64,000 bases of DNA from Rhodanobacteraceae bacterium (GCA_004299555.1 SCQU01000001.1:1-64000); one strand, 5' to 3'; numbered from the stretch's first letter, positions 1 to 8,696 are shown. The notes: a model not told the origin generated them from the letters alone. Numbers and translations: made by a program.

Positions 1-56
1 AACAACCGATCCAGCAGCTCAGCATCAAACTTCGAGCCGTACACGCGCATTGCCAT
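1..56 (-). CDS. N-terminal 18 codons of a probable transposase (cut by window edge)
   Basis: Reading starts at an ATG preceded by GGAG at good spacing and gives MAMRVYGSKFDAELLDRL before the window ends. An ATG four bases upstream runs into a stop after eleven codons, so it is not the start. The role is inferred only from its position just inside an IS-like terminus; 18 residues are too few to assign a family by themselves. No stop occurs before the edge, so the gene presumably continues outside. Confidence 0.4.
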   Translation of the reverse strand, partial: MAMRVYGSKFDAELLDRL

Positions 57-118
57 ACATCACTCCTTCGCCCGTTCCGGGCAGCGTATGGCTCATGACA
101 CAAAATTGCTTACACACT
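1..118 (-). mobile_element. End of an insertion sequence, probably IS256 family (partial)
   Basis: The window starts inside an element whose transposase would be read leftward. Its outer end carries a TGTAAGCAATTTTGTGTC-type sequence, which resembles the termini of IS256/mutator-type elements as I remember them. A short GC hairpin (70-82) and a Shine-Dalgarno-led start codon follow. The inner side fuses abruptly to a truncated secreted-protein gene, which is why an insertion boundary near 111-125 is inferred. Only about 118 bases are visible, so the family is tentative and the exact junction cannot be fixed without an uninterrupted homologue. Confidence 0.5.
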
Positions 119-398
119 CCTGATTCTTGTATACGGCCTGCACCTCGCCGCCATCCACCATCACGTGCAGGTGGTCCTCGCCGGTACTCGGCTGTCCGAT
201 CTTGGCGCCCGTGACGACAACCTCTAGCCGCACCGGGTCACTGACCACACTGCCCGCTTGCGGCGACACGATCGTGAACGTCGGTGTCGCGGCGCTTGCC
301 GCCGTCACCGGCAACCCGCAAGCCAACAGCGCACCGGTTGCGAGTCCCGCGGCCAGGCGCAACCCGCGCCACCCGCCGCACCGCATACATTTCGTCAT
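93..398 (-). pseudogene. Secreted small protein truncated by the insertion sequence
   Basis: The start is fixed by a strong AGGAGG six bases before ATG; an upstream in-frame ATG is less likely. The product opens with a signal peptide: two basic/cysteine residues, a hydrophobic stretch around residues 14-30, and an Ala-rich cleavage site near residue 36. A beta-rich region follows, ending in HLHVMVDGG and QAVYK, which recalls DUF4399-like secreted domains. The last ten codons (NQECVSNFVS) lie in sequence that looks like the insertion-sequence terminus, and the frame stops there. The 3' part is therefore displaced or lost. Function unknown. Confidence 0.55.
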
Positions 399-559
399 TC
401 CAGCCTCCTGCAGCGCATCACCTTGCCGCACATTATCGCGCCAACGCGTGCTTCACATTCACGCCGGCGCCACACACACTACGCCAATCGGCATTCTGTG
501 GCTGCGACGCTGCGCGCAACGCACGCCGATCCACGCCAACGCCATTGATCCAACCCCCG

Positions 560-2014
560 ATGCCATCCGCCGATGCCCCTGCACACCTGCCCGACGCGGT
601 GCGCCGCCGGCTATTGGCGGTGATGACGGTCTGGTTCTGCATGGCGCTCATCGACGTCGGCATCGTCAACGTGGCGCTGCCATCGATCCAGCACGACCTT
701 GGCGCGACGGCGTCGGATCTGCAATGGATTCTTTCCGGCTACGCACTGACCTTCGGCGCGGTGTTGATCGCGGCTGGCCGCGCAGGCGACATCCTGGGCC
801 ATGGCGGCCTGTTCCTTGCCGGCCTGGCCGTCTTCACGGCGGCGTCGCTCGCTGCCGCCCTCGCGCCCTCGCCGGCCTGGCTGAATGCTGCACGCTTTGT
901 CGAGGGCATCGGTGCCGGCGGCATGAGCCCACAGGTTTACGGCATGGTGCAGCAATACTTCCACGGTGCCGAGCGCGGCCGGGCCTTCGGGCTCCTCGGC
1001 ATGGCCACCAGCCTGTCGGTCGCGATTGCGCCGCCGCTCGGCGGCGCCTTGATCGCACTCGGCGGACCGTTCTGGGGCTGGCGCCTGACCTTTCTCATCA
1101 ACGTCCCGCTCGGCGCCGCAGGCTGCGTGCTGGCATGGCTGTGGTTCCCCAGACCGCTCGTCCGCTTGCATGCAAGCACGACGCACGCCGAATCGGCGCC
1201 GCACGGATTGCTGGCTTCACTCGACGTCGTGGGTTCGCTCATCGCCGCCATCGCGGTGCTCGCGCTGTTGCTTCCGTTCGTGGAATTTCACGCATCAAAG
1301 TGGGTGTGGGCGTGGCTGCCGGTGGGGCTTGCCGCGGTGTGGGCGTGGGTCGCGTGGGAACGCTGGTACGCGCACGCCGGCAAGCCCGCGATGGTGGACC
1401 TGAAACTGTTTACGCTGGCGAGTTTCGCCAACGGCCTCACGATCCAGACGCTGTACTTTCTTGGCATGACGAGCGTGTGGGTGCTGGTCGCGCTGTACGC
1501 GCAGGAAGCCGCCGGCATGTCGGCGTTTGCGACCGGACTGCTCGGCGTGCCCTCGGCACTGCTCGCCGCCACCGCCGCGCACTGGGCCGGCAAGCGCGTG
1601 GCGCGCGCGGGCCGAAAACTCGTCATTGCCGGGCAAACGGTGGCCGTCGCCGGGCTCGCCCTGAGTGCGCTGGCGGTACTCGCGCACGCGCACCTCGGCA
1701 TCAGCCTGTGGTGGCTGCTGGCGACGCTCGGTGTGTACGGCCTTGGGCAAGGGGCCACCGTCAGCCCCAACCAGACCCTGACGCTGGCGGCGGTTCCGGT
1801 GGCCTACGCAGGCAGCGCCGGCGCACTGGTATCGGCCAGCCAGCGCGTGGGCGCTGCGGTCGGGATCGCGGTGGTGACCGGTGTGGTGTTCGCCACCCTC
1901 ACACGCGCAGCTTGGAGTACCGCGACCGTCGCGGGATTCACGCTGATCGCGGTGCTGATGCTGGCCGCAATCGGCGTTGGCATACGGGACCTGCGCCACG
2001 CGAAGCGCAGCTGA
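560..2014 (+). CDS. MFS drug-resistance type transporter (DHA2/EmrB-QacA-like)
   Basis: A 484-residue inner-membrane protein with about fourteen hydrophobic segments, as in the 14-TMS drug:H+ antiporters. Segment 1 holds the family motif ALIDVGIVNVALPSI (usual form LDxTIVNVALP). It is followed by LQWILSGYALTFGAVLIAAG and the motif A region GDILGHGG. Motif C-like GIAVVTGVVF lies near the C-terminus. The start is the first ATG matching family N-termini; a longer frame runs upstream but its translation is arginine/proline-rich shadow sequence. No adaptor or outer-membrane partner is adjacent, and it faces away from the truncated gene. The substrate cannot be predicted. Confidence 0.85.
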   Translation: MPSADAPAHLPDAVRRRLLAVMTVWFCMALIDVGIVNVALPSIQHDLGATASDLQWILSGYALTFGAVLIAAGRAGDILGHGGLFLAGLAVFTAASLAAALAPSPAWLNAARFVEGIGAGGMSPQVYGMVQQYFHGAERGRAFGLLGMATSLSVAIAPPLGGALIALGGPFWGWRLTFLINVPLGAAGCVLAWLWFPRPLVRLHASTTHAESAPHGLLASLDVVGSLIAAIAVLALLLPFVEFHASKWVWAWLPVGLAAVWAWVAWERWYAHAGKPAMVDLKLFTLASFANGLTIQTLYFLGMTSVWVLVALYAQEAAGMSAFATGLLGVPSALLAATAAHWAGKRVARAGRKLVIAGQTVAVAGLALSALAVLAHAHLGISLWWLLATLGVYGLGQGATVSPNQTLTLAAVPVAYAGSAGALVSASQRVGAAVGIAVVTGVVFATLTRAAWSTATVAGFTLIAVLMLAAIGVGIRDLRHAKRS

Positions 2015-2092
2015 TTCAGGCCCCTTCAAGGCCGATGCGGTACCCTGTGCAGTCCCATGGGTTCCCTCACCCCATCGTCAAAAAGGCCCCGT

Positions 2093-2773
2093 ATGCCGTT
2101 GGTCACCGCCCTCGATGCCACGCGCTCGCGGTACCTCGCCGCGCTGGTGGCGTTGCATATTGCCATCATCATCGCCAGCAACTACCTGGTGCAGATTCCG
2201 CTGACGCTGTTTGGCTTCAACAGCACCTGGGGCGCCTTCAGCTTTCCGCTGATTTTCCTGGCTACGGACCTCACCGCGCGCCTGATCGGCAAGGTTGCGG
2301 CGCGGCGCGTGATCACCCGCGCAATGCTGCCGGCGCTAGCTGCGTCCTACGTCGTTGGCGTGCTTTTCCATGCCGGGCGCTTCGATGGCATCGCCGCGCT
2401 TGGACGCTTTGACAGCGTGGTGTTTCGCGTTGCCTTTGCGAGCTATGCGGCGTACGTCTTCGGACAATTGCTGGACGTGCACGTGTTCGACCATATCCGC
2501 CGGCGCAGCCGCCACTGGTGGCCCGCACCCACACTGTCGGCGGTCTTCGGGCAGGCGCTCGACACCGCAGCGTTCTTCTCGATCGCCTTCGCCGGCAGTT
2601 CCAACGCGTTCATGGCCGCCCACTGGGCCGAAATTGCGCTGGTCGACTACGTCATCAAACTCCTGGCCAGCGCCGTGTTCCTGGTGCCAGCCTACGGGGT
2701 GCTGCTGGCATCGATCATGCGCGTGCTTGGCCCGCGCGCCGCGCCGCTCACGCACACCGTCGAACCCGGGTGA
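2093..2773 (+). CDS. yhhQ: VUT family transporter YhhQ, probable queuosine-precursor uptake
   Basis: A 226-residue integral membrane protein with six or more hydrophobic helices and the VUT/ECF-like signature NSTWGAFSFPLIFLATDLTA near residues 43-62. A central QLLDVHVFDHIRR segment and a C-terminal KLLASAVFLVPAYGV helix also match YhhQ proteins. In E. coli YhhQ imports the queuosine precursors preQ0/preQ1, used to modify tRNA. An in-frame ATG twelve codons upstream is possible, but MPLVTALDATR fits the family N-terminus better. No preQ1 riboswitch could be recognised upstream, and no other queuosine gene lies nearby. Confidence 0.85.
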   Translation: MPLVTALDATRSRYLAALVALHIAIIIASNYLVQIPLTLFGFNSTWGAFSFPLIFLATDLTARLIGKVAARRVITRAMLPALAASYVVGVLFHAGRFDGIAALGRFDSVVFRVAFASYAAYVFGQLLDVHVFDHIRRRSRHWWPAPTLSAVFGQALDTAAFFSIAFAGSSNAFMAAHWAEIALVDYVIKLLASAVFLVPAYGVLLASIMRVLGPRAAPLTHTVEPG

Positions 2774-2796
2774 GCACGACGACGCATAATGACCCG

Positions 2797-3246
2797 ATGA
2801 CCGAACACTATTTCCATTTCAGCGCCAACTGGCCGGGCGGCCGCAACAGCGTCGGCACGATCCACAGCGGGCAACTTGAAACCAAGGTTTCCATCGCCAC
2901 CGGCATGGGCGGGCCGGGCGTTGGCACCAACCCGGACGAGATGCTGCTGGGCGCGGCGGCAACCTGTTACCTCATGACGCTGGCGGCCATGCTCGAACAC
3001 GCGCACCTGCCGGTGTTGTCACTGACGCTGGAATCGGACATCACGGTGGTCGTGGACCGCGGCGCCTACCGCTGCACCCGCATCGTCCACCGGCCCGGGG
3101 TCACGCTCGCAGCCCACGCGACCGCAGCGCAGATGGCGCGGCTCGCGTCTCTCGTCAACCTGGCCGAACAGCACTGCATGGTATCCAACGCCCTGCGCGG
3201 CAACGTGGACATCAGCGTCGCCGCGCAGATCGAACAACTGCCCTGA
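2797..3246 (+). CDS. OsmC family thiol peroxidase-like protein
   Basis: A 149-residue OsmC/Ohr-fold protein. The two redox cysteines that define the family are both present: one in LLGAAATCYLMTLAAMLE (near residue 56) and one in NLAEQHCMVSNALRGN (near residue 127). Family members reduce organic or fatty-acid hydroperoxides in the cytosol. The sequence resembles the general OsmC/SACOL1771-like branch rather than classical Ohr. It begins 23 bases after yhhQ on the same strand, so the two may be co-transcribed. A perfect 10-bp hairpin follows 20 bases after its stop. Confidence 0.82.
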   Translation: MTEHYFHFSANWPGGRNSVGTIHSGQLETKVSIATGMGGPGVGTNPDEMLLGAAATCYLMTLAAMLEHAHLPVLSLTLESDITVVVDRGAYRCTRIVHRPGVTLAAHATAAQMARLASLVNLAEQHCMVSNALRGNVDISVAAQIEQLP

Positions 3247-3266
3247 CGCGGCGCCCCACGACGCGT

Positions 3267-3291
3267 CGGCGTCTCAGGCGCTGAGACGCCG
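3267..3291 (+). terminator. GC-rich hairpin after the OsmC gene, terminator candidate
   Basis: CGGCGTCTCA pairs perfectly with TGAGACGCCG across a 5-base loop in the gap between the OsmC gene and the helicase gene. No run of T follows in either direction, so it may be a weak or Rho-assisted stop, or a structured leader for mrfA. Confidence 0.45.
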
Positions 3292-3309
3292 CAGCACCAG
3301 CGTGACGCA

Positions 3310-5703
3310 ATGAACGCCACCGCGCCGCTTCCACCACCACCCGATACCGGCAAAGCCGCAGCACTCGCCGCGCGGCTGCAACGGAAATATGCCGACCGCA
3401 TTACCGGCGTCATCACGCAACCGGCTGCGCCCGGACGCTACGCCGCGTTTCCCGACGACCTTCCGCTTGCGTTGCGCGAGGCGCTCGCCAGCCGCGGCAT
3501 CCACCAGCTCTACAGCCATCAGGCCGAAGCCTGGCGTGCGGCGGCACGCGGCGAGCATCTGGTGGTGGCGACCCCGACCGCGTCGGGCAAGTCGCTGTGT
3601 TACACCCTGCCGGTCGTCGCGGCCGCCATGGCGCGCCACGCCAAGGCGCTGTACCTGTTTCCAACCAAGGCACTGGCGCAGGATCAGGTCACTGAACTGG
3701 TCGAACTGTCACGCGCGGGCGAGCTTGGCATCCGTGCAGCCACATTCGATGGCGACACGCCCGGCGACCAGCGCCGCGCAATCCGCATCAATGGCGACAT
3801 CGTGGTATCCAACCCCGACATGCTGCATCAGGGCATCCTGCCGCACCACACCAAGTGGGCGCGGTTTTTCGAGGGGCTCAGGTTTGTGGTCGTCGACGAA
3901 ATCCACACCTACCGCGGTGTGTTTGGCTCGCACCTTGCCAACGTGATCCGGCGTCTGCAGCGCATCTGCGCCTTCTACGGCACGCGGCCGCAGTTCATCT
4001 TGTGCTCGGCAACCATCGGCAACCCGGAGGCACACGCCGAAGCGCTCATCGGCGCACCCGTCACCGCCATCACGCAGTCCGGCGCGCCGTCCGGCGGCAG
4101 GTGCGTATTGCTGTGGAACCCGCCCATCGTGAACCCGGACCTCGGCCTGCGCGCGTCCGCACGCTCGCAGTCCAACCGCATCGCACGCCTCGCGATCCGG
4201 GCCGGACTGAAAACCCTGGTGTTCGCCCGCTCGCGCACGCTGGTGGAGGTGTTGACCAAGTACCTGAAGGACGTGTTTGACCACGACCCGCGCAAGCCCG
4301 CGCGCATTCGGGCCTACCGCGGCGGCTACCTGCCGACCGAGCGGCGTGCGTCCGAACGCGCGATGCGCGCGGGCCAGGTCGACGGCATCGTCGCCACGTC
4401 CGCGCTGGAGCTCGGGGTCGACATCGGCGCGCTGGACGCCGTGGTGCTCAATGGCTACCCCGGCTCGGTGGCAGCCAGCTGGCAGCGGATCGGCCGCGCC
4501 GGGCGTCGCCAACAGGCCTCGCTTGGAGTCATGGTTGCCACCAGCGATCCGCTCGACCAGTACCTCATCCGGCATCCGGAGTTTTTCTCCCACGCGTCAC
4601 CGGAACAGGCCCGCATCGCACCCGACCAGCCGGTGATCCTGCTCGACCACATCCGCTGCGCGGCGTTCGAGTTGCCGTTCACGATTGGTGAGCGTTTCGG
4701 CGCGGTCGACCCTACGGTGTACCTGCAGCTCCTGGCCGAAGACGGCGTCGTGTACCGCGAAGGCGAGCGCTTCGAGTGGATCGATGACAGCTATCCGGCC
4801 AACGCGGTCACCCTGCGTTCGGTGGCGGACGGCAACTTCGTGGTCGTCGATCGCACCGATGGCCGGCAGACGATCATCGCCGAGGTCGATTTTTCCTCCG
4901 CGCCATTGATGCTGTATGAAGGCGCGATCCACATGGTGCAGTCCACGCCCTATCAGGTCGAGCGGCTGGACTGGGACGGCCGCAAGGCGTTCGTGCGGCG
5001 TACCCACGCCGACTACTACACCGATGCCATCGACTACACACGGCTAAAGGTGCTGGATGAGTTTGCCACCTGCATGGCGGGCACCGGCGCCTGCCAGCAC
5101 GGCGAGGTGCACGTGGTGCGACGCGTCGCCGGTTACAAGAAGATCCGCTACTACAGCCACGAAAACATCGGCTACGGTCCGGTGCATCTCCCGGATCAGG
5201 AAATGCACACCAGCGCAGTCTGGTGGCGACTCCCGCAGGCCGTGCTGGATGGCCTGTTCGCGTCGCGGCAGGACGCGCTGGACGGCTTCCTTGGCGCGGC
5301 CTACGCCCTGCATGCGGTGGCGCGGGTCGCGGTCATGGCCGACAGCGCGGATCTGCAAAGGGCCGTCGGCAGCGCCGATGGCGCGTGGTCGGCCAACGGC
5401 GACGGCTCCGGACGTGGGCAATTGCGCGCGCTTGACGGCCAGGTCCTGCCCGCCGCGGCCATCGGGCAGTTCACCCCCGCGGTATACCTCTATGACAACT
5501 ACCCGGGCGGCGTCGGGCTGTCCGAACCGCTGTGGCAGCGCCAGGCCGAACTTGTCGCGCACGCACTGGCGCTGGTGCGCGCGTGCGGGTGCCGCGCCGG
5601 GTGCCCCGCGTGCGTTGGCCCGGTACTGGATGACTCGATTGCGTATGCCGTTTCGCCCAAGGCCCACGCGGTGCGCGTGCTGGCCGCCTGGCACGCGTCA
5701 TGA
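3310..5703 (+). CDS. mrfA: MrfA/YprA-like DExH helicase with C-terminal zinc-binding domain
   Basis: A 797-residue superfamily 2 helicase. Visible motifs: Q-like YSHQAEAW (about residue 73), Walker A TPTASGKS (about 94), DEIH motif II (about 196), SAT motif III (LCSATIGNP), TSALELGVDIG, and motif VI QRIGRAGRR. The C-terminus carries the DUF1998-type cluster C-x-C-x3-C-x2-C in CGCRAGCPAC (about 759-768). This layout matches Bacillus subtilis MrfA (YprA), a 3'-5' helicase in a mitomycin-C lesion repair pathway. Its stop overlaps the start of a YprB-like exonuclease in ATGA, reproducing the mrfAB pair. Function is inferred from architecture and pairing. Confidence 0.85.
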   Translation: MNATAPLPPPPDTGKAAALAARLQRKYADRITGVITQPAAPGRYAAFPDDLPLALREALASRGIHQLYSHQAEAWRAAARGEHLVVATPTASGKSLCYTLPVVAAAMARHAKALYLFPTKALAQDQVTELVELSRAGELGIRAATFDGDTPGDQRRAIRINGDIVVSNPDMLHQGILPHHTKWARFFEGLRFVVVDEIHTYRGVFGSHLANVIRRLQRICAFYGTRPQFILCSATIGNPEAHAEALIGAPVTAITQSGAPSGGRCVLLWNPPIVNPDLGLRASARSQSNRIARLAIRAGLKTLVFARSRTLVEVLTKYLKDVFDHDPRKPARIRAYRGGYLPTERRASERAMRAGQVDGIVATSALELGVDIGALDAVVLNGYPGSVAASWQRIGRAGRRQQASLGVMVATSDPLDQYLIRHPEFFSHASPEQARIAPDQPVILLDHIRCAAFELPFTIGERFGAVDPTVYLQLLAEDGVVYREGERFEWIDDSYPANAVTLRSVADGNFVVVDRTDGRQTIIAEVDFSSAPLMLYEGAIHMVQSTPYQVERLDWDGRKAFVRRTHADYYTDAIDYTRLKVLDEFATCMAGTGACQHGEVHVVRRVAGYKKIRYYSHENIGYGPVHLPDQEMHTSAVWWRLPQAVLDGLFASRQDALDGFLGAAYALHAVARVAVMADSADLQRAVGSADGAWSANGDGSGRGQLRALDGQVLPAAAIGQFTPAVYLYDNYPGGVGLSEPLWQRQAELVAHALALVRACGCRAGCPACVGPVLDDSIAYAVSPKAHAVRVLAAWHAS

Positions 5704-6620
5704 CGCCGACCCTCGCGCAACTGCAAGCATTGCACGCACAAGCCGGCGCGCGACCGCGCGCCCTGCCCGTCCCGCCCCTTGATGCGATGGGCCGTTCACC
5801 CCGGCAGCCTGACGTCCACACGCTGCGGCAGTGGTTGCGCCTGCGCGATCCCGCCCCCGCAACGCCCGCCTCCGGCGCCGTGGACCGCAGCTTGCCAGGC
5901 ACGGAAATTGCGCCCGGATTGCGCCTGATCGAAGCGCGGCTGCCGTCACCCGCCCCGTCACGCATCGCGGGTGCGTTCGACCGCAGGGACGCCATCGACA
6001 CCCATCGCGTATTGTTTTTCGACACCGAAACCACCGGGCTTGCCGGCGGTACGGGCACCCGCGCGTTCCTGGTCGCCGCCTCGGCGTGGAACCAACAAGG
6101 CCTCCACATCCGCCAATTGCTGATGACCACCCTCGCCGCCGAGTCCGCGCTGCTCGGCGAGTTCGCACGCTGGCTGGCACCGGACACGATCCTCGTCAGT
6201 TACAACGGCAAGTCCTACGATGCGCCGCTGCTGCGCACCCGCTACCGGCTTGCGCGGCGCGCGGATCCGCTCGCGGGCCTTGCCCACGTGGACCTGCTGT
6301 ACCCCACGCGGCGCCAATACCGCGGTGCGTTCGCAAACTGCCGCCTCGCCACCATCGAACGCGAGGTACTGAACATCGTCCGCGCCGACGACCTGCCCGG
6401 GAGCGCGGCGCCCGCGGCGTGGAAGACCTACCTGCACGGCCGCGCGTCCACCAGCCTCAAGCGCGTCCTCGCGCACAACCAGCAGGATGTCGCGACGCTG
6501 GCGCAACTCTTGCCGCACCTGTCCACCCACGCGGCAACGCAGGCCACCCGCAAAGGCAAGGTTGGCACGCGGCTCGGTCCAGTGGCTGCCATCACCACCA
6601 GCGCTGAACGGCCAAGCTGA
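5700..6620 (+). CDS. mrfB: MrfB/YprB-like RNase H-fold 3'-5' exonuclease
   Basis: A 306-residue protein with a DEDD-type exonuclease core. Exo I is FFDTETTGLAGGTGT (D108, E110), Exo II is SYNGKSYDAPLLRTRY, and Exo III is HNQQDVATLAQLL (the H-x(4)-D form, so DEDDh-like). The first ~100 residues are proline/arginine rich and not conserved. Bacillus MrfB is a metal-dependent exonuclease recruited with MrfA to DNA damage. The four-base overlap with the helicase gene implies coupled translation and a joint role in lesion excision. Some YprB homologues carry a C-terminal TPR part; here the protein ends soon after Exo III, with a basic tail. Confidence 0.82.
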   Translation: MTPTLAQLQALHAQAGARPRALPVPPLDAMGRSPRQPDVHTLRQWLRLRDPAPATPASGAVDRSLPGTEIAPGLRLIEARLPSPAPSRIAGAFDRRDAIDTHRVLFFDTETTGLAGGTGTRAFLVAASAWNQQGLHIRQLLMTTLAAESALLGEFARWLAPDTILVSYNGKSYDAPLLRTRYRLARRADPLAGLAHVDLLYPTRRQYRGAFANCRLATIEREVLNIVRADDLPGSAAPAAWKTYLHGRASTSLKRVLAHNQQDVATLAQLLPHLSTHAATQATRKGKVGTRLGPVAAITTSAERPS

Positions 6621-6627
6621 CGCCAGC

Positions 6628-6650
6628 GGTCCGCCCGGCACCGCCGGACC
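6628..6650. terminator. Short hairpin between convergent genes
   Basis: GGTCCG and CGGACC pair across an 11-base GC-rich loop in the 81-base gap between the exonuclease gene and the convergent acetyltransferase gene. No T-tract is present, so termination at this site is only a possibility. Confidence 0.25.
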
Positions 6651-6701
6651 CGGACACGCGGCGCAACGGCGCATCCTTGGCGTAGCGGGCGCCGCGCGGG
6701 T

Positions 6702-7274
6702 TTACTTCAGCGTGAGGTTGTAGACCTCGACCGCCGGGTCCTGCAAATCCAGCTTGCGCTCGAAGCCAAGGCGTGCCGCAAGGTGGTGGCTGCCATCGGA
6801 GCTTGCCGGCGCGAACGCGCGCAACCTTCGGATGCCGCGTGCGCGCGCCGCCTGGATCAAGAGCCGCATCAACGCCGACCCGACGCCGCGCTTTTGCCAC
6901 TCGTCGCTCACCGTCACCGAGCAATCACAACCATCACCCTTGGCGTTGGCGTGAAAGTGCGCCGCGCCGATCTGCCGATCGCGCCCGGCGTCTGACACCA
7001 GTGCGATGAAACCGGCCGCGTTGGCGGGGTCGAGGTGGGTCAACCGACGGGCCACGTCGGGGCATGGCTCCTGGATCAGGCCGAGAAACCGCAGGCTGCG
7101 CATTTCCGGCGACAGGCGGTTCAGAAAGTCCAGTTCCAGTTCCGCGTCTTGCGCGCCGATCGGCCGGATGCGAACGACCGTGCCGTCATCCAGACGCTTG
7201 CTCCAGCCGATATCCGGCGGCAGGTGGGGTCTGGGCGTCCAGCCGGTGCCTTGGAGCGTACCGAGTTGAGACAT
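6702..7274 (-). CDS. GNAT family N-acetyltransferase
   Basis: A 190-residue protein with one GNAT fold. The N-terminal half has DGTVVRIRPIGAQDAELELDF, typical of the RimI-like domain found alone or in acyl-CoA synthetase (Pat) fusions. The acetyl-CoA loop is seen as SVTVSDEWQKRGVGSALMRL (R/Q-x2-G-x-G). The C-terminal half ends in LAARLGFERKL, the usual beta6-alpha4 region. The substrate (protein lysine, amine or other) cannot be told. A GAGG about 12 bases before the chosen ATG and a further ATG four codons upstream make the exact start uncertain. Confidence 0.75.
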   Translation of the reverse strand: MSQLGTLQGTGWTPRPHLPPDIGWSKRLDDGTVVRIRPIGAQDAELELDFLNRLSPEMRSLRFLGLIQEPCPDVARRLTHLDPANAAGFIALVSDAGRDRQIGAAHFHANAKGDGCDCSVTVSDEWQKRGVGSALMRLLIQAARARGIRRLRAFAPASSDGSHHLAARLGFERKLDLQDPAVEVYNLTLK

Positions 7275-7286
7275 GACGTTCACCAT

Positions 7287-7710
7287 CCTCAGCCGGGCCT
7301 TCGATCATACCATCGATCCAGCACGGATCGCCGACCGTTGTCAATATGCGCGCGGCTGCGCCAGCACTCGCGGCGCAAGGCCGCCGGCAGGTACGCCACG
7401 GACTTCAAACACGGCGGCGGTCCACCCACCCACGCACCACCACGCTGCCGGGCGTACCCGCCGAGGACGCGCGGATCGAAACCGCGCCATGCCGCGTCGA
7501 CGCGCGCCTGCGGCAGCGCCCCGGGTCGCACTCCTGCGGCAGGGCGACGGCCACGCCGCGCACCCGGACGAATCCAAACCACGCACGCGGCCATCGGTGC
7601 CGTGCAATACGCTTGCCAACGCGCGAGAATGACCACGGTGACGGTGGCGGTTCGGAGCGTCGAAGCGGCGGCACCGCACGCCGGTACCACCACCGGCATT
7701 TGGAGCAAAC
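7287..7710. other. Intergenic region without a recognised gene
   Basis: About 424 bases separate the divergent acetyltransferase and metallo-hydrolase-fold genes. Open frames occur on both strands but translate to Arg/Pro/Ala-rich sequence with no domain resemblance. I see no tRNA, convincing repeat or strong hairpin. The last 20 bases carry the GGAG ribosome-binding site of the downstream gene, and promoters for both neighbours should lie here. Confidence 0.5.
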
Positions 7711-8460
7711 ATGCAAACCACCATCACCGAGATCGCCCCCGATTGGTTCCGCCTGTCCACGTTCAGTCCCGCCGGCATCCAGTTCAACGAATTCCTGCTG
7801 CGCGACACGCAGCCGTTCCTGATGCACACCGGCCTGCGCAAGATGTTCCCGGCCACCCTGGAAGCCGTCGCCTCGTTGATCGACCCAAAGGACTTGCGCT
7901 GGATCGGCTTCAGCCACTTCGAACCGGATGAGTGCGGCGCGCTCAACCAATGGCTGCAGGTTGCACCGCGCGCCCAGGCCGTCTGCAGCACCATCGGCGC
8001 GCGCATGCTCGGCGATTTCGCCGATCGCCCTGCCCGCGCGCTGAACGACGACGAGGTGCTGAACACCGGCACGCACCGCATGCGCTTCCTGTCCACGCCG
8101 TACGTACCGCACTGCTGGGACGCCGGCCTGTTTTTTGACGCGACCCAGCAGACGCTGATGTGCTCGGACCTGTTCTTTCACCCGGGCAACCCCCAGCCGG
8201 TCACCGAAGGTGATGTGGTCGCGCCGGCCAAGGCTGCACTGCTTGCCAGCATCGCCAGCCCGACGGGCAGCGGCATGCCCTACACGCCGCAAACCGACGG
8301 CACGCTGCGACGGCTCGCCGCCCTCAAGCCGCACACCCTCGCGATCATGCACGGGTCGTCGTTCCGCGGTGACGGCGCGCGTGCCATCCTGGACTTGGCC
8401 AGGGTCGCCGGTGAAGCACTGGGCGCCGGCCGTACCGGCGCGACCCCCGCACCGCACTGA
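7711..8460 (+). CDS. Stand-alone oxygen-binding di-iron / metallo-beta-lactamase-fold protein
   Basis: A 249-residue protein related to the di-iron (ODP) domain of flavodiiron proteins. The first iron-ligand motif is seen as FSHFEPDECG (H-x-E-x-D form, near residue 72). Further candidate ligands are in PHCWDAGLFFD and SDLFFH, and a C-terminal histidine lies in IMHGSSFRG. There is no flavodoxin or rubredoxin domain, so any oxygen- or NO-related chemistry would need a separate electron donor. It could also be an oxygen/redox sensor protein. GGAG lies six bases before ATG. It is followed by 236 bases and then the 3' end of the convergent nuo operon. Confidence 0.68.
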   Translation: MQTTITEIAPDWFRLSTFSPAGIQFNEFLLRDTQPFLMHTGLRKMFPATLEAVASLIDPKDLRWIGFSHFEPDECGALNQWLQVAPRAQAVCSTIGARMLGDFADRPARALNDDEVLNTGTHRMRFLSTPYVPHCWDAGLFFDATQQTLMCSDLFFHPGNPQPVTEGDVVAPAKAALLASIASPTGSGMPYTPQTDGTLRRLAALKPHTLAIMHGSSFRGDGARAILDLARVAGEALGAGRTGATPAPH

Positions 8461-8696
8461 GACCGTCGCGCACACTGCGCACGGATTCGTGGGACCGCGA
8501 GCAACGGTCGTCGAACGACAGCGCGTAAAAATCCAACAACGCACGTAGCCCGCGTTCCAGGCCCTCGGCCAGCGTTTCCTGGCGCGGTTCCCGTGCACGC
8601 GACGGATCGCACCGTACCCGAACGCGGCGTGCAGGTCACATCGGTCTAGCGCGGTAGCGGCGCCGCCAGCCTGCCCCCTGTTCCGGCGTCGGACAC

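Noticed and set aside
2015-2092. preQ1 riboswitch upstream of yhhQ
   Set aside because: The 78-base gap shows no recognisable preQ1 aptamer core or A-rich tail.
7273-7632. 119-codon plus-strand frame in the 7.3-7.7 kb gap
   Set aside because: Starts inside the acetyltransferase start region, and is Arg/Pro/Ala-rich without a domain or ribosome site.
8461-8696. Possible gene remnant on the minus strand between nuoN and the di-iron protein gene
   Set aside because: One frame around 8420-8590 reads plausibly (LAEGLERGLRALLDFYALSF) but has no supported start and no family I recognise; too weak to call.
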